64,000 bases of DNA, taken from assembly GCA_003833135.1 (NCBI GenBank), contig QZLH01000132.1, positions 46,084-110,083 on the forward strand, given 5' to 3'. The first letter of the stretch is position 1. Every line of letters begins with the position of its first letter. The DNA comes from Oehlia diaphana (taxonomy: Eukaryota; Glomeromycota; Glomeromycetes; Glomerales; Glomeraceae). A program made the position numbers and the translations under genes. A model generated the notes under the pieces. It was not told the DNA's origin, searched no databases, and saw nothing but the letters and a program-made list of their open reading frames with translations. This document shows, piece by piece, positions 25,623 to 38,306 of this stretch.

Positions 25623-25934
25623 GATTTATTAATTATTAAAGTCCGTTATTTGTGACAGTGAAAAAAATTTAAATATTTAAAGCTTTTTTGACGGGACAAA
25701 GCACGTTTTACGGTAAGAACATATTTAGTAAAAGGTAAAAGCCAACTGGCGTAAAGAGGCACGGTCGATCAGCCTCAAATGTCATATTGTGACATCAATT
25801 ATCTAATATTTCTAACAAAATGCGTTATTATATATATATATGATAAATTATAAATAATTATAATAATATATTATGTATATGCTTTAAGAAAAAAATAAAA
25901 AAAAAAAAACTAATAAATTAAATAATCATAATAA
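25623..25934. other. Intergenic, about 310 bp
   Basis: 5' flank of the ML-domain gene and 3' flank of the methyltransferase. TA repeats lie at about 25831-25842; nothing else was seen. Confidence 0.55.
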
Positions 25935-27033
25935 TCATATTTTTTGTGCGAAAACACGAGTAATAGGAACCATAGTATTGTTTTCATTTGCTTCTTCACA
26001 AAGTGTATCAGCGATGCATGGAATATCTTTAGGTTGCATTCCCATGAATTTTGCATAACGTGGTAAATACATATTAATATTATCATGAGCAAATTGTAAA
26101 GCAGTTTCACCAAGTTTTTCACCATGTTCACCAATTGGTAAATATTCTGTTTGTTTTTGAATATTTTCCATTTCGTTTGTTTCCATTAAAAATTCTTCAT
26201 ATTTATTAACCATATTAATATTTTTATCTTTCGTACATTTAATATTGGTTACTATTATTATTAAAAAAAAAAGAATTTTATATTATTATTATTATTTTTT
26301 TTTTAAAAAAAAATGAAAAATTAAATTATTACTTACAATTATTTAAAAAATTTATCAACTTTGGTCCCGGATTCTGAAAATCCATGCCAAAGTCCGTAAT
26401 CTAATTCGGAGAATAGGAATTTTAATATTTTTTTTTTCTTCTTTTAAAAAGAAAAACATGTTAATAAAAGAAAAAAATTCTTTATTTTTGTGACAAACCT
26501 CGACCCAACCGCCAGGTTTCAAACACCTGATTAATTCTTTTATTATATCTTTCCATTCAGATTCAGAATATTCCCATGCACAAAATCTAATAACGATAAA
26601 ATCAAATCTATTATCGTCATAGGGAAGTCCCTCATTCTGAATGTCTGATTTAATGAATTCAACATCAAATGGTTTTCCATCTTCATCCGAAGATATAGAA
26701 TTCACCCCTATGTATGTACATCCGGGATAATTCGCACTCATTTCAGCCAACCATGTTCCTAATATACTACTAAAAAATTATATAAAAAAAAAATTTAAGC
26801 TACTGCAATTTTTAATGAACGATTTCTTTTTTGACATAAGGTTTTAAATCAACTAACTTTACATGAAGGACTCTTGCACTCCATCCCGTAAGAATATTAT
26901 GTACAGGTGAAGAAAAATTTCCTTTAAAAATTTCTCTTACAAGATGATGTCTTAAATGTAGATTATATTTTTCATCTACATTCAGTACGTGATTATCATA
27001 ATAATTTGGAAATTTTGAATGAATTTTCCCCAT
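25935..27033 (-). CDS. SAM-dependent methyltransferase-like protein with degenerate motif I (275 aa, 4 exons)
   Basis: Exons, in gene order: 26858-27033, 26499-26769, 26337-26400, 25935-26251 (276 codons, in phase). The layout is that of the class I methyltransferase family common in these fungi. It has an N-terminal helix (HLRHHLVREIFKGNFSSPVH), motif I, YIGVNS (motif II acid replaced by N), LPYDDNRFDFIVIRF (motif IV), LKPGGWVE (post-motif), and the C-terminal LPIGEHGEKLGE signature. At motif I, the usual VLDxGxGxGTW is VLHVNSILGTW in the spliced frame: the acid and the first two glycines are lost. The first donor is GTTAGT, chosen because it gives this alignment and keeps phase; the adjacent GTAAAG would hit a stop. 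SAM binding is doubtful; the substrate is unknown. Confidence 0.72.
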
Positions 27034-28656
27034 TTTTTATTATTTGTATAAAATAAGAGAAAAGGAAAATTATTTAAATGTTTTTGTATCGTGGTAATAG
27101 TGATATCAAAAGAAGGTTTTTTTTTAAAAAAAAAAAATCATGGCGCATTGTGACATTACAAATAAATATGTAAACACATGTATTACAACATTCAAAAAAC
27201 TTTAAGACAGGTTTAGAATGCGAATCAAATATAATTCTTTAAATTACGCAAAATACCCCGAATCTTATAATGTTACAAATCAAAAGAAGATCGAGTAAAA
27301 GTTTGGTATAGTTCAATATTTAAGTTTTTAAACTTAAATTTCCGTCTCAGTTACAAAAAATGTCCGTGGCGCAGTATTCGTTTTGATTTTTTTTTTTTAT
27401 CTTACGTGGAGTTAAATTACTAATCCTTCTTATCTGATTTTGTGTTACGACCCCCCTATATATTCTAATCACAAACAATTAAAATTGGGGATTACTTACT
27501 TTTTTTATTTTTTATTTTTTTTTTTTTTTTAAAAAAAAAAATAACAAAAAGAGGATTTAAATTAACATTAATCACCGAAATCTTTGCTTTTTTTTCGGAA
27601 AATTTGCTAAAAATATAAAAAACATATCATGTTACAATAAATCTTTTATTTATTAGTAAATTTACCAAGTCACAAAAAAAAGAATTCATAATAATTGCAA
27701 GTAATTTCAGTTTTTCATTTGTGATTATAAGGGGGTGGCACAATTTCGAAAAAAAACAATTAATAACTTGATCAACACTTTGCAATATTTATTATTATTT
27801 GGTTATTATTTAGATCAAAAAAAAAATAAACCCCTTACTAAACTGTGCGTATAAGGATGTATCGTTACACAGTTACATCATATTATCATATTGCATCAAG
27901 TCAGGTCGCGCGCATTTACCCATACTTAATAATATAACTTGTAATTACAGGTAATGAAACGGAAGGTCAAGTTATGATAAGCATCATTATATTGGTCTTA
28001 GTTTATTTTAACATGATTTTTAAGTCACGCTTACCAAATCGAAAGATAAAAAAAGCGCGATTAACAATAATTTTCTTCTTCATAATTTCTTTATCTGTAC
28101 ACACTTTTTTTTTCTTCTGGATTGTCAACGTACATGTACTTCCAATATAAATTAAACAGTACGTTATTTTTTGCCAGCAAAACAAAATTCATTATAATGA
28201 TATATTTATCAATTTCGTGTTACATAATAATATTTGAACTAACTAATTTTAGGTCTCGAAGATTAACTATCTTCTTCTTTGAGAAGGTTGAGAAATTTAC
28301 GATCGAAAAAATTATGTTGTAATAATGACGCGCCTCGGATATCAATTATGTGAATAATCTGTAATACAATTAAAATTAAGCTTTTTCCAGCAGTTCATAA
28401 CTTCTTTTTAAAATTGTAATTTGATACAATCGTCATCTGAGGCACGACATGGTTAGGGACTTTAACAGAATGTGCATTTATTTAAGAAGGTTGTACTATA
28501 CAGTATACATAGCATATAAACCTATACCGATTCAAAGGTACAGACCTTGGACACCAAGGAGAAAGAAAGGTTGTTGTTGGACAATAATATCAATGCGAAA
28601 CAGTTATCAACAACAGTGGTACGATAAGATATAAAAGTGGAATAGCAATCATAGTA
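27034..28656. other. Intergenic, AT-rich with T(n)A(n) palindromes
   Basis: No supported gene. It contains poly(T)-poly(A) palindromes at about 27118-27138 and 27523-27541. Short ORFs at 28003-28634 have no recognisable features. Confidence 0.5.
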
Positions 28657-28658
28657 TA

Positions 28659-28762
28659 CAGTTCACCCTCACTATAGTGAATCCCATGGGTTGGAGATTA
28701 AAATTCGTTATAGTGAGAAATTCACTATACTGAGGGCCATTTTTTAGAAGAAATTTGAACTG
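28659..28762. mobile_element. Pogo/Tigger-like MITE (104 bp) with TA target duplication
   Basis: It starts CAGTTCACCCTCACTATAG and ends with the inverse TGAACTG, with TA on both sides (28657-28658 and 28763-28764). The inner arms CCCTCACTATAGTGAAT and ATTCACTATACTGAGGG also pair; the right arm carries a 19-nt insertion. CAGTxxACCCTC ends and a TA duplication are typical of pogo-group Tc1/mariner elements. No coding capacity. Confidence 0.75.
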
Positions 28763-29195
28763 TACTTATAACTCATGAAAAATTACTAGATAAATAGAAC
28801 AATACTGTAGTATAGAATCATTAACTCTAGAATTTGAAATTCGTGAGGATATAGAGGGATCATGTGATAATTGTGACATTGAAAAAAAATGAGAATTTAT
28901 TCTAGGAATTGGAATAAAATGTCGAATTATAAGTTTTTATGAAGTGGAATTCTGAAATCAGAACGGATTATCAATGTATAAAAAATATAGATTCTCGAAA
29001 TTTTATCAGAATCGATTCCGATCCCTATAATATTGTCTTTATAGCAAATTACTTTGGAAATTGAGAGTATGGCAAACTTACTTTATAAGTCATACTTTGG
29101 CGATCCATATATATTATCCAACAAATATAGAGAACTTTTTACTAACGTCTAATGCTAAAAGACACTCGACACATTCGGTAAGTCATAAAAGCATA

Positions 29196-29671
29196 TAGTT
29201 AGATTCGAACTCGACCCGAGTGTAAAAGTAACGACTCGGATAACCCGGGTTCGAGCTGTCAAGTTGTATTTTACAGCTGATTTCATAATGTACGGGACAC
29301 TTAGCAAATTTTAAAGAACTTGGAAATATTCGGTAAAGTTCAAATAAGATAAAATTTTACCACCATTCTCGGAATAGTACTCCAAAATTAGCGTTTATAT
29401 CAAGCTTTACCGAATACTTCCGAGTTCATTAAAATTTGTTAAGTGTCCCGTACATTATGAAATCAGCTGTAATATAAAAAAATTGAAATTTTTAGTTAAA
29501 AATATAATAAAAAGATTCGGGTCGCCGAGTCAAAGTAAAGGTATAACTCAACTCGACGAGTCGGATCGAGTTCATGCGGATTACGGGTCATCAAATCATG
29601 CGACCCCAACCCGACCCCTAAATACGAGTCGGGTCAATAACCCGGTTTGACCCGACCCTTTCGGAACACTA
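29196..29671. mobile_element. Foldback element with nested 75-bp inverted repeat
   Basis: The core at about 29270-29475 is a long hairpin: CAGCTGATTTCATAATGTAC (about 29274) is repeated inverted at about 29447-29468, with about 70 bp near-identical per arm. The outer parts carry many CGACCCG/CGGGTC words in both orientations and end in TTCGGAACACTA. The outer ends resemble those of hAT-type non-autonomous elements, but no 8-bp duplication was found. Confidence 0.55.
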
Positions 29672-32600
29672 GATGTAATTTTATATCCTACCGAAAATGA
29701 CGGATATTTTATAAATGACGGAATCTAGATAGTTAATCTAAATAGTTATAGCAATGTATTTCAGAGAAACTATTTTTATTTGTGTATATATAAAAGATTA
29801 ATTTTCATTGACCATCAATACTTATACTTTTAAGTCAATAACGTTAAATGAATAGATAGATGAATTAGGTAAAAATTAGAAATTTATAATTTTTTAGTCC
29901 TCATGATTATTGATGCTTACTATTAGAAGTTTTTCTAGGTCTATATTTTTAACAATAATTGTCTGGAGCGTAGCGAAGGACTATTTATTGTACGGAACTA
30001 GATAAATTTGTAGTACCGGTTTAACCAATGTATTTTTCCTTCCTTCCCCCTACGTCACTATAATTTAGCCCCTGCTTATTTCCTTTTATGTCTTGTAAAT
30101 TATTGTAAGCGTATTAAGCGACGGACTCTCAACGGTTTCCGTTTTCCTAGTTTATCCTCTGTACATATCCCAGTAAAATTCAAATTAATTGGTCCATCAT
30201 ATTAATTCTATTAATTTGAAATGAAAAAAAAATAACGATTAACTTTTAGATTACAATTAAATCAGATTTATAATAATTCCGGTTTCATCAATAATAAATC
30301 CACTATTAACAGCATTTATATGGTATAAGCCTTCCAAATTTGGTTACTGTTTTTCATTCATAAAATTTGATTATCTAATTACTAAGAAATTTTCGCTCGT
30401 CAAGATTACTTAACTATTTATTGATACTGTAAACTAATTAATTTTTTTGACGAATATAAAATGTACCAATATTGTAATATAGGGACTACCAATGATAAAA
30501 GGATTTACAATATTAAGTGCAACACAAAAACATTAATTCCGACTTTTGATACCCTGCAAATTTATATTTGATGGGTTTTCACGGAATTTATAATTTATGG
30601 AAAATAAACCGGATACAGGAAACATCCGACTTTGGAATAACGGATAAATGTTAAAACTGAATAGTATTAAGTAATATATTTGGCCAATCAACATTTCTGA
30701 ATCTTTTTTAGTACTACTTTTATGGTATTGGTACTGTGAAAGGATATTAAGGGTTATAAATCAAAACGCGAGTTTGAAATTCTTTTTGTAGAAAAAAAAA
30801 AATCGGTTATAAAGGAATCGTTTATTTAGTACATCCCTACATGTCATGTGTGATGTGTCCTCTGGGATTCCCGTATTTCTCCGAAAATATTCCTAATTTC
30901 AACTGGAGACCATACTTTTAATTAGTCGAAATGTTTAAGGAATTATTTCATCCTATCAGACTTTATTATTTTTTTTTTTTTCCTTTTCCTTTTTTCAGCA
31001 AATTTTTATTTTTAACAAAAGGTAATGTTTCACATGCAAAACAATGCATCGGTTATGAACATCTTAACAATTTTAGTAAAGAAGTAATAACAATAACATA
31101 TACAAATTAGTTCAATACAATAAATAAAAGATAATGGCAAAATTTTATCCAATTGAAAAGGTTTTATATGTTGTAACATATGAATCATTGATTGATGTAT
31201 TGTAAATCAAATTTTTTTTAAATATCAAATATTTAAACACATGTTGAGTATTGATCCGACATTATTATTAGCACAAAATCTTGTTGTTAAAAAATTAATC
31301 TTTTTAGTATTATGTTTATAAATTATGAAAGGGAATTTATATATTAATTAATAAATATATATATAAAAGAAACTTCTCAATTTTGTAAAAAGAAGATTCC
31401 TAATTCATAAAAAGAAAATTCGTAAAAAGAAAAGTCCTAATTCGTAAAAAAAAAATAAAAAAAAATCGTATATGGCTGAGCTGAGAGAAAATATCGTTTT
31501 AGGAAATTACGGAATTCTCCATTTTTTGATTGGTCCATATAAATTATTTAAAACCTGAGATGTTTCATCTCGAAAAATCATGTGTACACCATACACACGT
31601 GAATTGTTATATAATCTAGTTCTAAAAAGAAAAATCTTTTAGTGGTACTTTTAATATATAAATTTGGGATAAAAAATTTGAATAATTAAATTTATAGATA
31701 AACCTTAAATAACTCCTTTCTAAATATTCCTAATTTGAATATACATTACAAGGAGTTTTTTTAGATTTTTATAGATTCATTGATTTCTTATATTAATTTA
31801 TTAAAAAGGTTTAACTCTTAAAACTTATGATCAGTACCACTGAAACTGTTACTATATTACACAATTTTGACTGACAAATTGTCTAAGTTGCTACGCGATT
31901 AAGTTAATCTGATGTTGGACTTTGCCAAGCACAGACCCTTGATAATTTTCATCTTTATATCTTTTATAATGGGAGATACCGAGATTTCTTTATTTATTGG
32001 CGGAGGCTGAAAAAAAAAAAAAAAACTATGATACACCTTATACAGACAATATTGTGGAGGATTTTCTAAACAAAAAAGGCTCAAGATTACTAAACATGAA
32101 TGAATTTATACTATTCGTTATATTTTTACATACCCCGAATCTATTTTCTGCACAACAATACATTGTGAACCAATTAATTAATAGATGTTAATGAAATCGG
32201 ATAGTACATTTTAACCAGGGTTATTTACTAATGATTGTTGCAAGATAGTTCTGATAGTAAAATCGCGTTCAGAATATTATTTATTGTTATTTTTATTATG
32301 TTCTGGCGCCTCCTTGAATAAAAAAAAAAAAAATTATATTGTCCTCACAATATGTTGTACTCTTATGCATCAATGTTTCGTAAAACAATCTTTACGGGAA
32401 ACTTGGCGCAAAAAAGATATTTAATTCATCGTTATTATTTTTATTTCCCTTAAAAATAATTAATATTTTTTTTAAAAAAAAATATATAAATTAGCCATTG
32501 GTCCATAATGAAAAAAATTTATCGAAGGAATAACAATTCTCTTCATTATTCGAATTTACATATATGTGAGCAAGTTTTTTTTTTTTTTAAAAAAAAAAAT

Positions 32601-32831
32601 ATATAATGCTTAAAATTTTCTTTTATCATTTTTCCGCAAAAGCAAATTAACTAACTTCAAAAACTTACCTACTTCAATATTTATAGGCACGATATTCGAA
32701 CTGAATGATTGTTTGCTTTTATTCTCCTCAATATATCAAATACACTCCGTCTTTATTCCCCTTTCTTTCATTTTAGTTCGAACTTACTTATTCTTTCTTT
32801 TTTATAATTTCAATAATTTTTAATAAAAATA
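29672..32831. other. Long non-coding stretch
   Basis: About 3.2 kb without a supported gene, covering poly(T)-poly(A) palindromes (about 32466-32482 and 32575-32600) and AT-rich DNA. The last 150 bp are the 5' flank of the plus-strand methyltransferase. Confidence 0.5.
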
Positions 32832-34580
32832 ATGGGAAATACATTCTCAGGACGAAAACCCTTTAAGATTAAGAAAAAAAAGAGTGTTGATGGATGCTCT
32901 AAATCTAACAATTATATATATGTTGATACAATTCGGGATGCCAACTTTTCATGGCTAGAAGGTCGCCGTGTTTCGGCAGACGATTTTTATCCCATAGCTC
33001 GACAAGTTGAAGGAGTGAGAATGAATTTAATGAATTTCAAAATGTTTTTTTTTTTTTCACATAAATTGAAATTTCTAATTAATTTTAATGAATGTAAATT
33101 TTAAGACTGATCGAATAGGCATTTTGGTATGTTTCTATTATTATTGTTATACTTCTTATTGATATAATATTCATACAAGTAAAAAACTTTTATTGGAAAA
33201 AAAAAAAATTAGATGCATGATATATATAAATATATGTTGAAGGGAAATACTAAGACCCCTTTAACTTCAATCAAGGTATGATTTGCAAGATGTTACATTT
33301 TTTTCCAAAATAATATTTCATTTTAACTAATTAGGCAACATTATATCATATTGCCTTATCTTTGTACATTGAAAATAGAGGTGCTTACATATCGGGTAAG
33401 TTGTATGGTAAATGTTGGGGTAAATATGCCTCCTCTGACTTATTTTTTAACCTTTTAATATTTAGGTCGGGGCATAATATTTGGCTAACTGAGATGGCTA
33501 AGTAAATTATGTTTAATTCAGGATGTTTGTTTTAATTGATGATGTTATATATCATTTAATAAAAATTATTTCATCAGTGATAACAAAGGGATCCAATTTG
33601 AGGGATTCGATATTAAGACCGGGAATATCGACATGAATTCGTTACCGGCAAATTTAACGTTCACTCACGGGAATATTTTTGAGAGTGAGTTTAACTGATC
33701 GATCACGTGATTGTTATTTTATTATCTTCCCAAGTAACATAATTATTTTTTTTTCGTTAAAAGATGGTCTTCCCTATCCGGATAATTTTTTTGATTACGT
33801 TAACGGTAAGCTCATGAATGAAAATATTTGTTATTATTTGATTTACTAATAACAAAATTTTTTGTTATTTAACTTAATAAGTGAGATCTTTACTGGGTTG
33901 GTTACCCAGTGACAAGATTTCGTTTGTGATCGAAGAAATTCGTAGAATAACGATCCCTGGGGGAAAAATTGAGATATTGGTATGTTTTCTCCAACATATT
34001 TTTTGAAGAATTATTTAAATAAAAATAATTGATTGATTTAACTTTTCACTTTCAGGAGACCGACGTCTTCATAAAGTAAGTAATCATTACTTATCCTTTG
34101 ATGAAAGATTTTTATTATTTTTAAATTCATATATGTGTGTATATAAATAAATTAGAAATGCGACGAAACATTATGAAGAGAAACTTGGAAAGATCTGGCG
34201 GGATTTATGTGCATGTAAAGGTTACGATCCCAATAATGTAATTGGATTGGATAAGTTCCTGGAGAGGGACTTTTTCGGAATAAAGAAGTTAAAATTATCA
34301 ATACCTATTGGGCCGTTTGGCGGAAAGGTAAGGAAATATATATATATATTAATTATTTTGGATTTAAGTTAAACCATTCTTTTTTTTTTCGTAGGTCGGT
34401 GAATCATACGCTGAAGCGTTTATCTGTGCAGTTACTACTATTGCATCAGTCATGGAAGAAAAACTAAATATGACTAATGATGAAATTCAGCAATATCTTC
34501 CAGAATGCATTGAGAAGTTGAATATTGCCATGTCATACACCAACATATATCTAGTTACCGCCACAAAAAGCTTTAGGTAA
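32832..34580 (+). CDS. SAM-dependent methyltransferase-like protein, divergent motif I (331 aa, 11 exons)
   Basis: Exons: 32832-33014, 33106-33126, 33213-33275, 33335-33402, 33466-33501, 33578-33684, 33764-33805, 33882-33979, 34056-34075, 34156-34327, 34395-34580 (332 codons, in phase). Conserved parts: DIYKYMLKGNTKTPL (N-terminal helix), SGHNIWLTEMAK (equivalent of motif I GxGTWLLEMA), FEGFDI (motif II with Asp), LPYPDNFFDYV (motif IV), RRITIPGGKIEI, and GPFGGKVGESYAE (C-terminal signature). A strong GTAAGT donor at 33393 would shift frame and stop, so I used the GTATGG donor at 33403. Leaving this 63-nt intron in also keeps the frame open. The gene is a distant paralog of the minus-strand gene at 25935-27033 and is unusually intron-rich (exons as short as 20-21 nt). 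Substrate unknown. Confidence 0.7.
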
Positions 34581-36696
34581 TTGATATACGATAAAAAACA
34601 AGATATATATGATAAATAAGCTTATATTGTATGTTAGTACCTTCTTAAGATATTTTGATACATAATTTGCTGTCATATGAGATTCTCATAAGCATAATTC
34701 TTTTTCACAAGATCAAGAAAATGTATAAGAACTTAAATTTATTTTATCAAGAAATGAAGATTTAGTTTAAAGATAACAAGTTTTCTCTTGATGAAATTTT
34801 TACTACGTAAATAAAAAATACGATTAACTTTTAATAACTGAAAGGAAAGAGTAATATTAACGTTAAAATAATCACTTACCATACAAAGCCAAGAATGAGG
34901 ATCGTCGTACTAATCTCTACATAAGATCGATGCGAAAAATACTTTGCATGTGTCGATCTGCCACATCTCTTGTTTAGTCATCATGGCTGGCTAATGTTAT
35001 TCATTACGATTTTTAGCTTTAAAGTACGATTAAATCTAGATTGGCTTGATAAAAAGAAACTATGCATTCGAATCTCATTTTTTTTAAATTTTCTAAATTT
35101 TCTCTTTCTCCTTTTCTTTTTTTTTAAAAAAATAAATCATGAAAAATTTCGGCATCCAAAAAAAAAAAACGCACCTGTGTCATTATTATTCATTGTTAAA
35201 GATGAAAAGTGAAGAATACATAAACTTAGTCTGGTATGTTACCATAGCTATGCAATCTGCTCGCAAAACACCGATCGTTTAAAAAAAAGTGCAAAAGTGC
35301 CATTTTACTGGATATAAATTTCATAACAAAACATTGCCAAACTTTCTTCATTTCCATCGGCTCATGATTAAAAATGGCAAATATTTAAATTCGTTATTAT
35401 TCTTTACAACGTTAGTTTAGCAATATTTTTTGGCGCACTTTGCACGTTGCTACACAAAATCATATTTGTTCACATGATTATTTGTTGCGGTGACACAACT
35501 GGTGACACTTCTTGGTATAGTATTAATAGACATCATTTTTATAAGCTTTCAATTTGTTGAGATTTGGTAAATTTTTCTATAATGATTATAAATACCTAAA
35601 ATATTATCATTCCTTTCAAATTATCAAATGGATTTCCTGCTTTTTTCATACAGTTATATTAAACAAATCTTTTATTTTTATTCTTACAACCAATTTAATT
35701 TCTGGCTTTTATAATAATTTCAAAGCACTTTTAAGTAAAAATAACAGTTTATCAATTTATTTGATATATTAATAGATTTTTCATATTAATAAAATGAAAA
35801 AATTAAATAAATTACTCTTTTTTTTAATAGTAAATATAAATATATTTATTGATATGATATAAAATTTACATGTAAAAAAATTTTTTTTAAGTATTTTGTA
35901 TAACTTTAAAAATAATCATATACTTTAAATTATAACAAATTATAAAAAATTATACCAAAAAATATTTATAGTATAAATAAAATAAATATCAAATTTTTTA
36001 AATTTTTAAATACATTAATTTAAAGTAATAAAAAAAAAATTTCAATTAAAATTATGTATTTAAAAAAATTTTTTATTATATATTTAAATAAAATATAAAT
36101 TATTTTTAATTTTATAAATTATTTTTTTTCCAATTAAAATTTTATATATTAAAATATATATAAAATTGTATAATTTATTATATTGTATTCAATAATAAAT
36201 TCTTAATATATTTTTATTAATATTTAACTATTTAATATTTAATTTTAGTTATATATTATATTTTTTTAAATTAATATAAATAAATATTTTAAGTAAATTA
36301 ATTAATAAAAATCTGTCTATATTACTTTAAAAATATACCTGAAAACTCAAAATTTAGATATTTATACTTAAATTAGAAAAACTATTATGATTTAATTCCT
36401 ATTAGTTCTATATCAAATGTTAATAACTACTAAGTAAATATTATAATAATATGTATTTGTTAGTAAATATATCAATGAATTTTTACTTTCTATATAATAA
36501 TATGTTGAAAAGTTATTATAATTTTATTAAAAATTAATTAATAAGATTATTTTTAATATATTATTATCACATTTACTAAATTAATATTTTTCTAATACTT
36601 AAATAATCACAATATGATTACTAAGTATATTTAAATATATTTGATAATTAAATAAAAAATTAATACTAATTTAGTAATAAACAAATTAATAAACTC
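34581..36696. other. Intergenic, increasingly AT-rich
   Basis: 3' flank of the methyltransferase. From about 35770 the sequence is almost pure A/T and lacks ORFs with any coding character. Confidence 0.5.
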
Positions 36697-36740
36697 ATCA
36701 GGAAATTATATAGTGCGAAAAGTTGCGCAAGTTTACACAT

Positions 36741-37070
36741 CATAATATTTCGTAAGTTTCCAGACCCGCTGCAAGTTTGTGTAAGTGTAATATTTTGTAA
36801 CTTTTAAAATATTTTGAAATATTATGATATGCAAAACTTTGTAATTTTTATGATTTGTAATATTTCGTAATTTTGCGGTTCACAATATTTCGTAAGTTTT
36901 TAGACCCACCGCAAATTTACGTAAATGTAATATTTTGTAACTTTTTAAAATATTTTGAAATTCTATGATACGTAATGTTCCATAATTTGACAATTCATAA
37001 TATTCTGTGATTTTACACAATGTAATATTTTGTAATGTTTCAAAATATTTTGATAAATAATATTTCATTT
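36741..37070. repeat. Left subterminal repeats, about 140-bp period
   Basis: CATAATATTTCGTAAGTTTC (36741) and CACAATATTTCGTAAGTTTT (36881) begin two copies that each continue with AGACCC(G/A)C(T/C)GCAA and TGTAATATTTTGTAAC. A shorter, decayed third copy runs to about 37070. Confidence 0.7.
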
Positions 37071-37340
37071 TCTTTACTATAAGTTTATATAATATATGTT
37101 TTATTAGATATAATTTTATTAAACCATAAAAAATTACAAGTATTTATTAATATATACAGAATACATAAAAGTAAAAAAAAGAGTAAAGAGTAACAATATT
37201 ATTAGACATAAAAAGAAGAGAAACAGCTATAGTAACATTAGTATTAAATATAAAGATAAAAGAAATATTATTATTATTATTAGTATTAAGGTAAAAAGAG
37301 TTAAAGAAACAGTAAAAGAAGTAAAAGAGACATGGATATT

Positions 37341-37700
37341 ATCATTAGTATTAAAGTACAAGTAAAAAGGAATAAAGAAAATATAGATAGTATTGTTAGT
37401 ATTATGACATAAAGTAACAAAAAGGTAAAAAAAAAGCGTTAATATTAAAATAATTAGTATTAATAAATAAATATTTCTATACCTGCAAAGTAATTGAACA
37501 AAAGAATAAAGAAATAAAAAGAAAGGAAAAAATAAACATGTTGTTAGTATTGTTAGTATCATTAGTATTAAAGTACAAGTAAAAAGGAATAAAGGAAACA
37601 TGAATATTATTATTAGTATTATGATACAAAGTAACAAAGAAGTAAAAAAAAAGAAATAATTAGTATTAATAAACAAATATTTCTATACCTGCAAAGCAAT
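37341..37700. repeat. 217-bp direct repeat
   Basis: TTAGTATTAAAGTACAAGT followed by AAAAAGGAATAAAG recurs 217 bp apart (ttaaagtaca at 37351 and 37568). Both copies end near TATTTCTATACCTGCAAAG. Minus-strand ORFs here (37227-37825) are low-complexity Ile/Leu/Phe shadows of the repeat, not genes. Confidence 0.75.
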
Positions 37701-38306
37701 AAATATGAAATAGTATATGTAAATATGTTGTATGTAATTAAAGAAATAATAGAAAGAAGCGACAAAAAAATTAAAAATATTGAACAAAAGAATAAAGAAA
37801 TAAGAGACAAAAATAAATAAGACAAAAAACGCGTGTATAATTAAATAATTAAATTACATGCAAGGATCAGCCTAATTTTGATTGGCCAGAAAATACGATA
37901 TCATAAAATTACAGAAATCCGCATTTTTGTACATCGTACAGCGGATATGATATAAATAAATTGTGACTGAAATTTGTGTTCAATTTGTGTTCAATTTGTG
38001 TTGATAATTATGGTAAAAAATCATTAATTTTGGCCAAATTTCGTTAAATTTGTTAAATTTGTGTTGAATTTGTATTTGAATTTGTGTTGCGTAATTTTGA
38101 TATTTAGTAATTGCATGTATGATATACAAGATTTTTTTATGATTTTTTTAAGAAATGTATGTAAAATATTTAATCAGAATATAATTGTTTTATTTTTAAA
38201 TATGATTATATTGATGATTTTTTTTTTAAAAAAAAAAATTGATTTTTTTAAAATTCAATAGAATGTGCTAATAATAAATTGTTTTATTTTTAAATATGAT
38301 ATATTG

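Noticed and set aside
29205..29245. tRNA-like word GGTTCGAG
   Set aside because: No matching acceptor stem, A box or cloverleaf; the word belongs to the CGGGTC-rich repeat element.
37227..37825. Two Ile/Leu/Phe/Tyr-rich minus-strand ORFs resembling membrane proteins
   Set aside because: They are translations of an A-rich 217-bp direct repeat; the composition explains the hydrophobicity.
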